Position numbers and translations under genes: made by a program. Shown here in pieces: positions 48,201-61,497 of a stretch of DNA of 64,000 nucleotides. The DNA is from Kappaphycus alvarezii (taxonomy: Eukaryota; Rhodophyta; Florideophyceae; Gigartinales; Solieriaceae), in assembly GCA_002205965.3 (NCBI GenBank), contig NADL03000625.1, positions 186,001 through 250,000 on the forward strand, written 5' to 3'. The notes under the pieces were generated by a model. It had not been told where the DNA came from, did not search any database, and was given only the letters and a program-made list of their open reading frames with translations. The first letter of the stretch is position 1. Each line of letters begins with the position of its first letter.

Positions 48201-51200
48201 AAATATGTATTTACTACTGACGCTGTTCTGACTTCGAGATTTTTATTGCTTCTCCTCCGAATAGAACTTAAAAATTTCTTCGAGGTGCGCTAGGATCATC
48301 ATTCATTGCGGGTGAGAAGTGAACGCATTTCTGAGCTTTTAGTTTTCTTAGTTTCGTTTCATTTTCTAGATTCACAGCAGTGATGCATTTAATGTAATGA
48401 TCATGATGATATATATTCCGGATAATTATCCTCCTGAACGAATCTTTGGCGAAAGACATTACAATGAATACGGGGAGGTAGTACTTTACATTATTTACCG
48501 AAATTCTAAATTGCTTTGTATCTTGAGTGTTTAGCTTTGTGTATTTTCTTTGTAGCATCTTTCATTGTGCAGTGTGGTGTAGAACATGACCATTTATCAA
48601 TAATAGGATATGTGCTACTTCACAATTCTCACCAGAACATTAGTTATAATATGCTTTCTTAAGTTTCACACCACTAGAATCATTAAAATCTGCTTTATAC
48701 ATTCCGAGAAAAAGGAAATGTGGTATTTGTTGTGATGAGATGCGAAATTGTTTTGCTTTGGTGATGAAAATAGAAATATTGGTTCCTAACACATAATTAT
48801 AACACAAACCACTCGTTAAAATACTCTTTTGGGCGCTTGTGAACCTATTTTTTGCATCCTGAACGATTGAAATATACCTTAGAAGGTTTCGTCCAGCCGT
48901 TTGCAGCTGATGGCTGCAAATTCGGTTCCAACAGATCGTTCATGTTTCAATGAATCTCTTGTAGATTGTGTATTCTAGTCCACAATAGGGGAACTTATGC
49001 AAAGAATATATAAATTATTTATTTATTGGAGTACAGAGTCAGTGCAGTTGCTTGGAAGAGAAGTAATGACTCTCGGATCAAAAGGGATCCTCTCTATCTG
49101 CTTAAAGGTAATGGGTCTTCAAAATACGGATATATGTATGTGAACTATATTAGTAAGGATGACGTTGTGTTTGTAGCCAGCCGTAATAGAGATTTAGAGA
49201 ACTGCAAGATCTATTATTGTATCAAAACCATTGTCCCTGATTGTTTCAAGAAATACAGGCTTGCAGCTACTAACCCTTACACTGCGTAATTTCAGAGAGT
49301 TACTTTGATGAAAATTATACGCTCCAGCTTTACAAATTTCAATATCCTGCCTTCTTTATTTTATTTTTCTTCTAATAAATCCATATTTTTGTCTAGCCTC
49401 TTTTCCGTTCTTTTTACACTTTTAAAATCATAAGGCAACGGCAAAAATTATAATTCAAATTTCAAATCCAGGTTGCTGTCTATGATCTTCTTGCTCGAGT
49501 ACCCTATAATCTTTCAGCTAGCCAGCAGAAGCAATATGTGCTTTCCACAAAAATGATGATTTAATTGGAAGTCATTCTCTAGGTTTACAAAGTAATTCTA
49601 ACAATTGGATGACGTTTCTTCATCCCACAGATATTGGTATGCTTCCAACCGAGTCCATGGAACATCGAAAAATCTTCCCGCCGCTACAAGTCACGTTGTA
49701 GAACTTTTAGTGGTGCTTAACCTTATGTCAATCGATAAATGTGCTATCAGGAGCCCCAGCTCTATCTTCAAGAGTAATTTATTGCTCACGAAGACGAAAA
49801 AATGGATGACTATGATTATTTCTCTATCAAAATTTCTCTGACACCGTGAGTCCTTACATGGATAGCTTGTAATACAGGGTACACTTTAAGCAGATCCGAG
49901 AAAAACATTTGGAATATGATTTTCTCAGGATTTATTTGTCAGTCAGCCTCGCGGTAGCTCGTACCGTAGCATTTAATGGCCTTTCCAAATAATAAGTCAA
50001 CATTGTTGGTCTACTTTTCTTGAAGTGTCCGTAATATTTTGAATATAGGGTGATTTCGACTCCTACTTTTCAGTACTTCGTCAAGCAATGAGAAAATATC
50101 TCTGGACAGGTAATTTGCAATTAGGAGTCACCAGGAGATGCAAATTACTCTGCCACTCGGATGGTGGATTCTCCAAATGGTTCACAGCAGGTAGCCGCAT
50201 GTTTAGTGAGGTACCGGACCAATTAAAACCGATCTTCATTGCAGTTATTAATTCGCACTCGCCAAGCTCCATTTATGGCATTATATGCGGCCCAATGGAG
50301 CTCTGAATGCGAAGTTCAATAACCACACAGTAGTCTAAAAAGTAATATTGTACAACGTGATTAAATTTTTTTAAAACGTAAACGTAGTTAAATATTCATC
50401 GACACCGCCAAAGTCTGAATTGACATGATTATTGTCCTTAAAATTTGGGGGATTTTCTTTCAAAAATATGTGTAACCAAAGATCAGTTTCAATTTATGAA
50501 GCGGTGTGTATCCAGATGGCAATCATATTCTTGACAAGTTCTAAACGACAAATTTTCACGCCCTCTGCCGCAAGTCAAAGATACTCCAATTTCGAATTCC
50601 TTTTACATCAGAAAACATTCGAAACTATCCATAGTTTCTGTTTTAGATTCCGAACTATTTCAGCTCTGCTATTCATGCTTTATATTTTGCTCTCTTTTAT
50701 TGAATCATTTACTCTCTCCCTGAGTCTTGACAGAATGAATACTTCTGTCCAAAATTAGTGCTTCATCACAATGTATTTTGCCACCTTACAAAAGCAACAG
50801 GGCCTCCTTTTATCTCAATATTTTACAAGAAATCTAGCTTGTGATCACTCGAGATTGGCTTCACATCTGTGCCTCATAGCACCTTACCAACTGTGTTAGT
50901 TCGCAACCAAGGCTTTTCTAGTATGATTAGCTATGGAAAGCTCGGCGTAAATTCGCTCCAAATTTTCTCTTCATACTTTCTTTATGTGAAATGGGAATTC
51001 AGTCTGAGTTTTCAATCCCGAAACGCTTGTCTTGGTAACTGGTACTCGGAAACAGCTTATGCTCCCTTGCTTATTCACTTAGGCCAAATCCGCCGATAAA
51101 TTTCTGCTTTCCCGCGCCATAGCACTAGTGGCCTCAATAGAAGCATCCTACTACATTTTCTGTATTATTACACGAAACCTCAGGTACTCTTTCCTGACTA

Positions 51201-54200
51201 GACCCATTCCACTTTACCCCGGGTCCATGCTGTTTCTCGCTTCACACCAATTTTTCCAGCCTTGCTATAACCTCTGGTCTCCTTCCCGGGGCCAAGTTTA
51301 TGATTATGATTCTTTGTAACAATTAATAGATACAGTTCGCAACATTTTATCCGATCTAAACAATTAGATGATCTTAGATTACAATTATTTAAGCTCTTAC
51401 CCGTTGTTAATGAGGTGTGATAATTATTGAACTTACATTTATGTGTACTCAGCTACTCAAAATTTGTTGTTCTCCATACTCATTAGTCACGTTTGCACTA
51501 CAGTTAATTGGCACGAATGACTACTTTAGTTGGTCCTGAGTAATGTAGATCTATTTGATCAATAATGACAGTTATGCTAGTGAGAAAAGACTGCAAAGTC
51601 AATAAAGTATACAAAAAGGGTATACGAAAATATATTGAAGCATTGAAATTTGCTACTGATATTCCTTATCCTTGGAAGTGGTAAGGACAAATTGATTTGT
51701 GAATACAAAGATATGAGTATGTACTGCAGAGTGGAATCTAGTATAAGTAGAGGGGGATCTTTTAATGTGTTCAAATGCTTGAACCTTGCATTTAATAGGT
51801 GAAACTGGACAAACATCATCTCCAGGAGACGGATAAATCATGCAACTACTCCGACAAAAACAAAGAGGGACCAGAAGAAAATTCCACCATCTGAACACTA
51901 ATGCAAGCATGACCGCTTACGGATGGCGACAACCTTAACCAAGATAAGTATCGAAGAAAGAACATGGAGACGGACTGACGGGGCTGCACAGACCACGTTA
52001 CTTCGAATAATATAAAAATGACAGTTGGTTAAACAACTTCAAGCTGTATGTTTAAAATCTTACTCTCAATCGTAGAGGAAAACAATTGATGCGTAAAAAA
52101 GAAGGATAAATTTTTGTTGATACGGATATCGGTAGAAAGATCGAGAAAGATTAAGAACAGCTAGTTGCTACCGTGCTTTTTTCGCCGTATGTAGCCCCCA
52201 ATAGAAGGAGGGGTAAGGTATAGCGCTCTCAGCTGGTCCAGAATAGGCGAAGATTGTAGAAAGAGGGAAGGAGACGAATACGCATTGGTATTTCCATCCA
52301 ATATGGGGCTGGATAAGCATCACAAACATCATCGTCCACAAAACTTTGGTGTACTCCAGGCTGCGTATCACAATCTTAGCTACATGAACGAGGGAAAGGA
52401 CTAATGCAACTAGTAAAAGATATTCTTGGCATGACGGGGCAAAAAATATTCTAGTGTACACCATTCAGAAAGTTGAAAAGTGTTACCGGATTGGTTATAG
52501 TAATTGTAAAAAGAGGCCTGCATTGTCAAGGTAATTGTAAGAATGTCTAAATGGTGGTATTTTAGTAGGTAAACGCATTGTAGTGGTATTTCAATCCTAA
52601 AAGGTATTTAGCTGTAGAAAGAAGAAAACAATGGCGCAAATTGATCGAGAAACTATACATGAAAATATAGCAAGACAAGAAGAGATATATTTATGGGAAG
52701 CTTGAGAAAATTTCTGGGAAAATGGATTAATCGGCGATATACATATCTTATAATAAAAGATGCGAGTTGCTCAAAGCCCGAAACTGTCCTCAATCGCCCA
52801 TTGATAGGTCTCATATAACTGTAATAGGCCTGTGGAAAGTAATTGATGTCTAGAGAGCTTCAATATTGTCATAAACCTAAGAAATCTTATCATAAAGCAA
52901 TTTACGGAGTAGGAATGTGTTATGTGATGGGTAGTTTTGGTTTCTTCCAACGAGTTGTGTGATTACAAAAAGATCCTCGCTGGCTGCTCACTTCAGGACA
53001 CAAATTACCAAATTGCGATAGATTGAAAAATAGGATCTCTAAAATTGTTTGTGGATTCAGTTTTACTTGTACTGCGGAAAAGAGTAACTATAGAGGTAAA
53101 AGTGATTTTTCAGCTCCCGTTATGCCCAAATTGAAGAATACTTCATTTCAACATCCTTAGTCGCGCGTTTTGACTAGTAATAAGGCTGTAAAGTGAAGCT
53201 GAATCAAAATGTTAATTCCTCCTATACCTTGTCATTTTAGAGCCTTGGCAAATAGTGTATGGCAGAAGTGAAAAAGAAGTGATTAAATGTATAAAATTAG
53301 AGGTCATTTTACGCGTAGTCAGCTTGGCAGCATTTATACTGCTGAGATGGTTGCGGTAGCTAAAAAAAAACGAAAGAAGATATCACAAAACCTAAATTCA
53401 GAGAATAAAAGATTTCGGGGGTAGTCCCGAGGCTCTTTTATATGCTACTGGCTATATTAAGAACCTTTCTCCCGAGAGGTCCTTAATTTTAAATTAAAAA
53501 AATTAAAAAAGGAGCTATGCTGAAATGAAATTGGAATACCTTGACATGGAGAAGTAGATCACAGGTTTACCTTTCTCACTTATTGTTTCAATTTTTAAAT
53601 ACAACAGTTAGATTAAAACATTAAATTTATTCAGAAAACAAATCTACCTGTACCGACATACTATACTTTAACTTTTACCTTTCAAATTTAAGAAAACGAA
53701 AATGTCTATAGAAAAATAATTGTCGCCAGATGAATGATATCATTTTTCAATAGTATCGCAAGAAGGTCAATAAGTTATCAAACACATGAGATAGCAGAAG
53801 AAAACAAATGGGGGGATAGAAAAATAGCTTTGATATATATATTTTTTGCTGGAACGCTTTATTAATTTTCTTAAGTTCTAATAACCCGTACAATTCGACA
53901 CGCAAAGTATTTAACTTCTGGTTAGACAATTTTAAATAATATATCATAAGATAAAGACAAATACGTATTAACATTTTTGTAATATATTCATTGCGTAGAG
54001 TAATGGCGCCATTTTTATTTTAATTAAATTACTACTGCCCTGAATGTTCAGGTTGCTTCAATGTTTCTTTACAATTTATATTCCTCTTTTATTTTGTCCT
54101 AAACTTAACCTAATTCTGTGTGTTTTGCCTTTCGATATTTTATTTTCGTCATTACTAAAAGAGAAGGTAGAAATACAACGATAAAAGACATTCTCTGGGC

Positions 54201-54390
54201 TTTTTCTGACTCAGCATAGTATTTAGAATTCTATAAAACTTTTAACTACATTTGCATGAAACTTCTAGTTTTAGATTCACATAAAATTTTAATCAAATCC
54301 GGAACACAAATATGAAAGCAATATGAGACAAAATTATCTTCTCTCAAATTATAACTTCCAGTTTGACATCAAAAAGGCCTAAAAGATTCA
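45250..54390. other. Long AT-rich region without recognised genes
   Basis: About 9 kb with no LTR pair, no LINE motif and no ORF above about 140 codons that resembles a protein. The 46087-46506 frame (139 aa) looks compositionally random. The minus frame 52464-52168 has two hydrophobic stretches (LLLVALVLSLVHV and LWTMMFVMLI) and could be a membrane-protein exon. Either old decayed transposons or intron-rich host DNA. Confidence 0.4.
52168..52464 (-). other. Candidate membrane-protein exon
   Basis: A 98-aa frame with two probable membrane spans, one near residues 15-33 and one near 43-55, and an aromatic-rich C-terminus. A second hydrophobic frame lies downstream at 51910-51653. No splice model can be proved. 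Confidence 0.2.
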
Positions 54391-54393
54391 TAG

Positions 54394-54849
54394 CTAACGA
54401 TTTGTTCTTGTATTTCTTGAACTCGATCTGCTCGAGGAAGCTTTGTTTCTAGAAGCTCTTTTCCCAGAATTGCCGTCAGTAGGACTTGAAGGAGACGGCC
54501 TAACCCTACTCTTCCCTCGATCACAATTATGGCGATCAGTTCCCACGTTTGCGGAAATAGGCCCCTTATGTCTATTGCGCTCTCTCGACATTCGGGCATG
54601 AATTTCTGCTTTTAAATGTTCCAGAAAGTCTCCTAGTGGTTCTTTTCCTTCAGTTGATGCATTATCGTACATGGGAAAAAGCATATTATATACTTTCAAA
54701 GCATCAGAAGTTGAAAGTACTTGAATATTCACGGTACTTAATGAAACAGTGTGAAATAATGGATTTTCCAACTCTGAATATGATCGAGGGTCGATAGGTG
54801 CCCGAAATTGAAATGCACGATTTGCTACCTTAAAATTGAAAGCTTTCAT
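54394..54849 (-). CDS. Unknown small protein, family X copy 2 (151 aa)
   Basis: The ATG at 54849 is the first Met, but the open frame and its similarity to the 8206-8667 gene extend upstream (LLKITGSIAEYNRKSCE), so the true start may be earlier. Middle: NRAFQFRAPIDPRSYSEL, ALKVYNMLFPMYDN, GDFLEHLKAEIHARMSRERN. The C-terminal 55 residues are Ser/Arg/Lys/Asn-rich (KSRVRPSPSSPTD, SSSRSSSRNTRTNR), likely disordered and nucleic-acid binding. No domain recognised. Its relationship to the 8206 ORF is the only clue. Confidence 0.5.
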   Translation of the reverse strand: MKAFNFKVANRAFQFRAPIDPRSYSELENPLFHTVSLSTVNIQVLSTSDALKVYNMLFPMYDNASTEGKEPLGDFLEHLKAEIHARMSRERNRHKGPISANVGTDRHNCDRGKSRVRPSPSSPTDGNSGKRASRNKASSSRSSSRNTRTNR

Positions 54850-54879
54850 CTCACAACTTTTCCTATTATATTCCGCGAT

Positions 54880-56409
54880 AGATCCTGTTATTTTAAGAAG
54901 TCAAAACGTCGGCTGAGTAGAAATTTGTGAACACTTTATATGGAAACGCTTTAAAATTTTTTTTCTAATGAGTTCCAAATTTCTGCTAAGGTCTTAACAG
55001 TTTTTGTGACTGATTTTTTCATGAAATTTCTACTATGTAGTAATAATTCATGTCTTGAATTACATGTTTTGAAATTGTGCTGTCTGTACAGAGGTATGCA
55101 GCCTTTGGGAAAATCTGTGAATAAGCAGTTATTCCACAAACCATAAACTAATATAGATTGAAAGCAATCTATTTTAAGTGTAACTAGAGAAATCTTTCAG
55201 ATTTCCAAACCGAATAATGTTTTGCAGTAGTAAAATATAGTAGAACGATGTTTAAAGTGAGCTGCAAGCAACAGGAAACTTGCAAGCGTTTTTCCGTTTG
55301 TTCGTGGTAATTTTAACCCATATTCTATTGGACGCGATGCAAAACACATCTTAAAATCTTTCTTAGTGATATGGAGAACTCAAAAATGTCAAAAATTAGG
55401 CTATATGGGGTGCTAGTCTTCTCTTTTGTAATAAATTACTTACACTATGATAATTGTAGTAATTTCAGCACTAAGATTCCTGCTTCAGCAGTACCAGGAA
55501 TAAAATTGCTGAAAAAATTTGAGATTGGTTTTCTAAGCTGATATAATAAGTATAATGCGGCTTCAGTAATGATTAGATACAGGAGACGCTGTTGATAATG
55601 TTTTCAGTAACTAATCATTAAGAAAAATATTATGTTTCATAATTTAAGCCAGATATCGAAAATTGGGAGCAGACCTAGTTAAGATCGAAAGAGTCCAAAA
55701 ATTCTGTATAGAAATGCTTTAAACTCACTGTCAGACAGCTTTGGGAGATTTTATAAGAAGTTGTCGAACATCTCAGTATACTCTCATTCATATATGTGTC
55801 AATGTTATTAGCCAATTTTTTCTTGATTTTCATATCTGGGTGTAATGGTTCGTGATTTTATGGGCCAGAAAAACTCAAGAAAAGAATATCGATAATCGAA
55901 CATATTGATTTAACTTTCGTCAGATAACCAATTAAAAGTGAATCACTTTTGGAAAAGTTTTATATGCCTGGCATTTTGAAAGTGGTGCTTATCCTGTGAG
56001 ATAATTGCAAATAATTCGCTTTAAATGAATAATTTGGAACACGGTACCGAGAAATGCGCCAGTTACGACAAGGATCGGCAAACACTATTTTTCTCTAACA
56101 TTCGTATTCTGCAAATTTTCAAATCCCTCGTACAGCTAACTATCCGTAATTGAGTATATTGTAGCCAGGATTCGGTCTGTCAAAGTCAGAAAAGAAATTA
56201 TGAATACTCATAGAAATATTCTATATCAATTTCCATTTTAATTTGCGTTTATAACGTATTGTTCACCAAAGCCTTTTTAAATAAAATGTTCTGTCACTAA
56301 ATTATGTTTAGTGTAACGTCCATGTCTTATGTCCAAGTGATTATTTTAATCATTTTTCAGAATCATTTTGGAAGTATCTATGCATGGAAAAATGTATTAA
56401 TAAAAAAAG
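54880..56409. other. AT-rich spacer
   Basis: Nothing recognised on either strand. Confidence 0.4.
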
Positions 56410-57419
56410 GCTTCAATTAATTTTATAGGTTTACTCTCATCTCCACAGTCCCTATCATCGTATATCTCGAAACTAGAGTCTAAACCATCCCACGCGAAGT
56501 TCATGATACCTTCTTCCGAAATTTACAAGCGGTTATTTCGATCCTCAATCCCCAAATCTTCGTTACCATGACTGGATCTGAAGTCTTCGCTGTTCGTTCC
56601 ACTTAAATTCCCCAGACCACCGCTCCAGTCGTAGTTGAGCGGCGTCCGAACCTCCTTTCCATCTACTTGAACTGACACACTTTGATTACCTAGATCTATG
56701 CATGTTTACAATTCTTCCATCGTTGGGCAGCCAATTTTGGGTCAAATAGAAGGTACGGCATGACTAATAAGTCTAGATTGACTTTTAGATCTGCGAAGAA
56801 CACTGCAATATTTTTGGCCTATACATTGAGAGACTGTCCCATCAGCGACAGTTATCTTCCTCGTCGTAGAAATAGCGTTGAAGCCAGTATGATTCACCAA
56901 GCTCTCTTAGATAAAGTTCGGAACAGCCCCTGAATCGAACAATGCTTAAGCTGTTTTTCCCAAAACTTTGACTGGAACCAGTTTAAGACGTCTCTGAGTG
57001 GTGAGATGGAGTTAAGCATTACCCCCTTCCTGCCTGAGGACTTATTGATTTTCTTAAGTTCTTTCCTCGCATCATCTGAATCCCCTCTTAGCAGTTTGCC
57101 AAATGTCATCTCATTTGCCGCTGCCGCCTGTTTGGCCACTAAGTTTTATTTTTCACGTAACCTAAGAAACCCTTGAATACTCCTTTGCTTTTCTTTCGCT
57201 TCCTTATTTTCCGGGCTTTCACGGCCTCTATTCCTGGAATAGTGGCATAAGGTCTCTTAGTACGGGGTTCCACGGGGGCGGGTATATAATCCATAATATC
57301 TTTCCCTAAACTTTGTTTTTTCGCTAGAGCGTTGCCTTCCACGTCCTTTTTTGTCGTATTAACCTGGTTAGATTCTTCGGCGACCGAGTAGTCGCCGAAA
57401 CTTTCTACATATGCATTCA
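56410..57419 (-). pseudogene. Gypsy-D gag-protease relic
   Basis: The minus strand reads, right to left, SLGKDIMDYIPAPVEPRTKR (57300-57240; Gypsy-A has MLEHIPAPVPPRTKR), ANEMTFGKLLRG (57120), a protease region around 56700-56900 and an acidic spacer ending in the MNFAWDGLDS-like match of Gypsy-A's MNMAWDDYDSW (about 56500). Stops and shifts throughout. RT and integrase are absent. On the right it is joined abruptly to LTR sequence, missing the gag N-terminus and primer-binding site. Confidence 0.7.
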
Positions 57420-58760
57420 GAAGGGGCAGGCTCTACCACTGATGCTCCCTGACCAGCGTAAGAAAAATGATTCTTGGGTCTAAAGCTGACTCTCAACTTC
57501 CTATTTACTCGGGGCTTGACCTAAAGTTGCAGCTTACTTGCTTGAATTCTCCAAGAGGAAGCAGTTTACTCATTTTATATAGATTTTTGTTACCCCTGAA
57601 ATCCGAACAAAACTATAAAAGATACCAGTAAATGCATAAAGGCACTTTTGTCGATGACATTATCTAAACAGAAGATACTTACGAAACGAACAATCAATCT
57701 AGTCCTCTCTTTTCTCATCCTCTAGATCAGACCCAAGCGACTCCTTCAAAATACCCATGCCACCAAAGCAGTCCCAAAAATATCCGCGAACGGCTTACGA
57801 TTCTCTATTTCCACCTGGGAGATATCGAAATCATTAAGGATGCCCCCATCCGGTTCCAACGCCGGAAACACCTGATCCATACTGTCCAGCCCCCGCCCCA
57901 TCATACCAAAACTTTCCATGTCTCCCTTACCCCCATCCTCCTCGTCCACTTCTTCATCCTCTCCGTCCTCCTTATCATCCTCCCCGTCCTCCTCCTCATC
58001 CTCATTCTCGTACACTAATTCCGGGGCCGCTCACTCTCCAAAAGTCTCCTCAGCTCCATCCTCGACCTCTACTTCCTGCCCCTCACCTACCTTTTCCGCC
58101 TCATCCTCGATGAACAAGCGATGAACGAACTCGATGACCTTCTTGTTCTTCTTGGTTTGCCGGCGAAGATATTCATCACGGTCAATAGGGTCGAAAGGGA
58201 GTAGTGGAATGTCGTTTAGGGGAAGAGCGTGGCGAGTTTTGGAAATGACGCCGGAGGGGCATAAATTGTTCATTTTGGTGGAATTTAGGTCGTAGCAGGC
58301 AATTGTGTTTGTTTTGAATAGGTAGGGGTAGAGGAGTAGTGAGTAGAATGATCGACGAGGTTTGAAACTTGGACAAAGGGGTTTAAATAGGCTCACGAGG
58401 GCACTTTCTATTGGTTTGAAATAGATAAAATTAATCTAAAAGGGAATTCGCAGTATTGCATTTGCGCCCTTTTTCTCAAAAAAAAATAAATTTGGAGGTG
58501 AGCAAAAAGGGAAATAGAACTTGATTTGGGATCGATTTAGAGGAGTGAATACAGTATTAAAATATATAGATAAAATGGAAGTGAGTGTGGAGAGGACCGC
58601 GGAAAGGATAAGCAAGGATAAGGAAGGAGATATATTCTCCCGGCAGAAGGTGGTTAGAGTGAGGGAGGGCGAGAATGGACCAGATAAACAAGCAATTTTG
58701 GACAAGAGAAGGTAATACAGTAAAAAAAATTCGGTAGATGACGAAGACGAAAAGTATTCC
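57420..58760 (-). repeat. Gypsy-D LTR (truncated) with acidic ORF
   Basis: It matches LTR-B and LTR-C from the hairpin region (GACTCTCAACTTCC, 57488) through the acidic ORF and the TATA-like CTATTTAAACC (about 58380-58395) to TTTCGTCTTCGTCATCTAC (about 58750). The end near gag is deleted and the outer end cannot be fixed, so no TSD. Linked to a gypsy gag in the same orientation, it ties the ORF-bearing LTRs to the gypsy family. Confidence 0.75.
57716..58273 (-). pseudogene. LTR-encoded acidic protein, copy with in-frame stop
   Basis: Start MNNLCPSGVISKTRHALPL (58273), conserved block DEYLRRQTKKNKKVIEFVHR and LFIEDEAEKV. TFGE is followed by TGA at 58033-58031, where LTR-B has Trp (TFEEW). The reading continues in frame through a shorter acid tract to MDQVFPALEPDGG and FADIFG, with a late shift near 57775. 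Divergence from LTR-B is mostly in the acid tract. Confidence 0.75.
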
Positions 58761-58779
58761 GTTCCGATTCGCGCGCTCC

Positions 58780-60152
58780 AGATAGAATCCTTACCAATTC
58801 CGGCTAGTATATACTCTTGTAGTTTTATCAAATCGTCGTCCTCGTCAATGCAAGGAAGTCCCTTGTATCAAGAGGCGGCGATTTTGGCGGCTCTTTACTC
58901 AAATTCATCTATATACTTACGGTTCATGTGTTTATGCACCCGTTCTAGGTGGTCGGTTACATATAAACCGATTGATTTTACAAATAAGAGTCCGAGGGGA
59001 ATCTCGTCCATTGGCTGCTTGAAGACGAAAACTTTGACACTTCAGATACCCAAACGGATGTTGGATCAGGGAAGTAATATTGAACTGTACAGTAAAATTG
59101 AGCTGGAGGTTCGTTCAACGTTTCTTCGTGCTTCCCGTCGGTTTTGAACGCACCCTCAAATTCCATAGGCTCTTTGAGTACGGGGACTGAGACGCTAGGC
59201 TTCGCAGTTGTCACCTTGGCGAATGTAGCTGCGGGCATTGTTTTGACATCAGCAACTTATTCTCCAAACAATACCTCTTCACAACCTGATTTCAACAGTA
59301 CCTTATAGCGCCGGTCGGGAGAGGTGGCAAATTAATATAAAAATTGCTTCTTCTGGTCGAAAGGTTTGTTTGGGTATTCATTGATACGGTGTTAACAGGC
59401 AAAGTCCGACTTGAGGCTGTCTTCGCCCTATAACTTCCTCATTATAGTTCCCTTCGCGTTATCTTAGCCCTCTTAATTCTTCCTAACTTTATCCCGCTGC
59501 ACCTCAGACTTGTTCATCACCGTTTCGATCGCGCTTTCGATTATTCTTAGCACTACTTGGGTTAAGATTCCGCTGAGAGGCTTCTTGATGCGCGACGTCG
59601 ACCACGACAATAGAAATATCTTCTTGAATGAGTTTGGTATCACCCTCTTCTTTCTTACTCAAGTTTCTAGCTTCATCTTGACTCGTTTTGGAATAATCGG
59701 GGCTTTTATCTTGTTTTCGAGTTTACTCTAAAGATGATTAGCCATCTTCTTGCCCTGGAGCACTTCGGAACAATTTTTGTGGTCCAGTACCTTGATTAAA
59801 TCATGGAAAATCGTGAGCGAAGAGCCGGCTCGGTCTGCGTTAAAGACTTTGTAGTAAACTGTGTTCAATGCAACTTAGATGCACTTGGAGAGGTGTCGGA
59901 GGCACGGCGGAAAAAATCGTCAAACTATTATTGCACGTACCGTAGTCGCCCCTCACTTCCTTTGACATTAGAAATCTTCCCGATAATGCACAACGCGTGA
60001 AGCGTAGTTCCGTTGCTGCAGTCCAGGATGGAAGCGGTAGGGATCTGGTTGTCATTGTTAAGGGAATGATTAGCGTCGTCAAGGATCTCCTTGTAGACGA
60101 GGTGGTCCGTCTCAAACTCAGCCAGATCTGGCTGAGTAGGTACTTGGAACAT
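58780..60152 (-). pseudogene. Decayed gag-like sequence
   Basis: 60152-59928 encodes MFQVPTQPDLAEFETDHLVY, DDANHSLNNDNQIPTASI and LHALCIIGKI. The pattern resembles gag N-termini of some Ty3-like elements, by general memory only. Downstream frames (VFNADRAGSSLTIFHDLIKV about 59840-59780; ESAIETVMNKSEVQRDKVRK about 59530; VSVPVLKEPMEFEGAF 59195-59140; VTDHLERVHKHMNRKYIDEF about 58960) suggest one long gene broken by stops. A GTACGT...CCAAG stretch (59939-59890) could be an intron, making a host gene possible. Confidence 0.35.
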
Positions 60153-60199
60153 TGAAGCTTTGATATACGAACTATCCTTTTAATTGGGCGCCACAACTA

Positions 60200-61497
60200 C
60201 ATAAATGTTAGTGACCTATTGCCGCAAATATCATAACGCTTTGTGGAAACTTTCGCAGTATAGTACGGTCTTATATCGAACAGAGTCGAGTGGAAGCTCA
60301 GTATTAAGAGAAGCGGGGAAGAAAATTAAACGGTGGAAGACGGAGGCAAAACGATCGGCACATCTCTTCGTTCTGGGTTGCTCGCCGGCATGACAAGCTG
60401 GCAAGTAAGTATTTTGAGTGACTTTCTGTGCTGCAGGGCGACATATAAACTAGATCAACGCTTGATATTTCGGATCCTAAAATCTAGCAAACTTTGGATC
60501 GAGCTCCTAATACAGTCTATTGTACTAAACAGCATTTTTGTCAATGAATTCAAAAAAATTTGAAATACAAACAGTTTTTTCAAGAAATTTACAATGTGTT
60601 ATGGCTTAATGTCCAATATGTAACTTTTATGAAAGAAGATGGCCTGATTTTTAAAATTAATACACTACAAAAATTGTAATCGGAAATGAAACCGCAAATG
60701 GATGATTCATGCTGGTATTCTAAATAAAATGTCAAGTACCTTCAATAGAAGCCAAAGGTCGCAGAAGCTCTTAAATGTTTGTATACATTACGGAACAGAT
60801 ACTAGCAATTTTCATATGAATGATTTTCCTTTTTTGAGAGTTTTTAACGTTTCAACAAAGTCATAATTTCATACCTACCCCAAAAAGAACACTGAAGAAG
60901 TAGGAGTGGAAACAAATCGGAGTAAAAATGATATAAGAGAGAACTTAATGTATTCGTTAGCCTTCTTTTCGCTGTGATTAGGTTCAAAGACAAAAACGCA
61001 TGTAAATTTTGATTAGAAGTTTTCATAACTTATTATAATTGAGAAATTATTCAATATTTTCAATTTGCTTTTTTTGCACGTGATACATATTTAATAGATG
61101 CTGTTCTATGAGTTTTAAAATCTTCAGGAGAAATATTTACTTATTTTTTGAGAAATTAATAATTATAGAGTTTACGCTACAAGATTTCTGGAATGATTTC
61201 GGAATGTAATGAAACGCCAGCAATGCAATATTAGATACAGTATTTCCGTAACATTTTTTCCCGAAATTTACAGACGCCGAGTATCTAACTCCATAATTTC
61301 CGCAACACCATGAGTAGACCGGTACCTTCTGCAACACCATGATTCTAGGCCGACTTCGCGACCACACAGCATTAGCTGTCAAGTAGAGACGTCAAAAGTG
61401 GTTATCCCTTGCCCCCATTATCGCCAAGAGACATAGCTCCTACTGGGAGACTCCAGGAGTCAGAAACCAACTCCCCACCATCTTTTGGAAGATTTAA
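60200..61497. other. AT-rich spacer upstream of the transposase
   Basis: No gene recognised. GCAACACCATGA occurs twice (about 61303 and 61330). No terminal inverted repeat of the Harbinger element could be identified. Confidence 0.4.
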
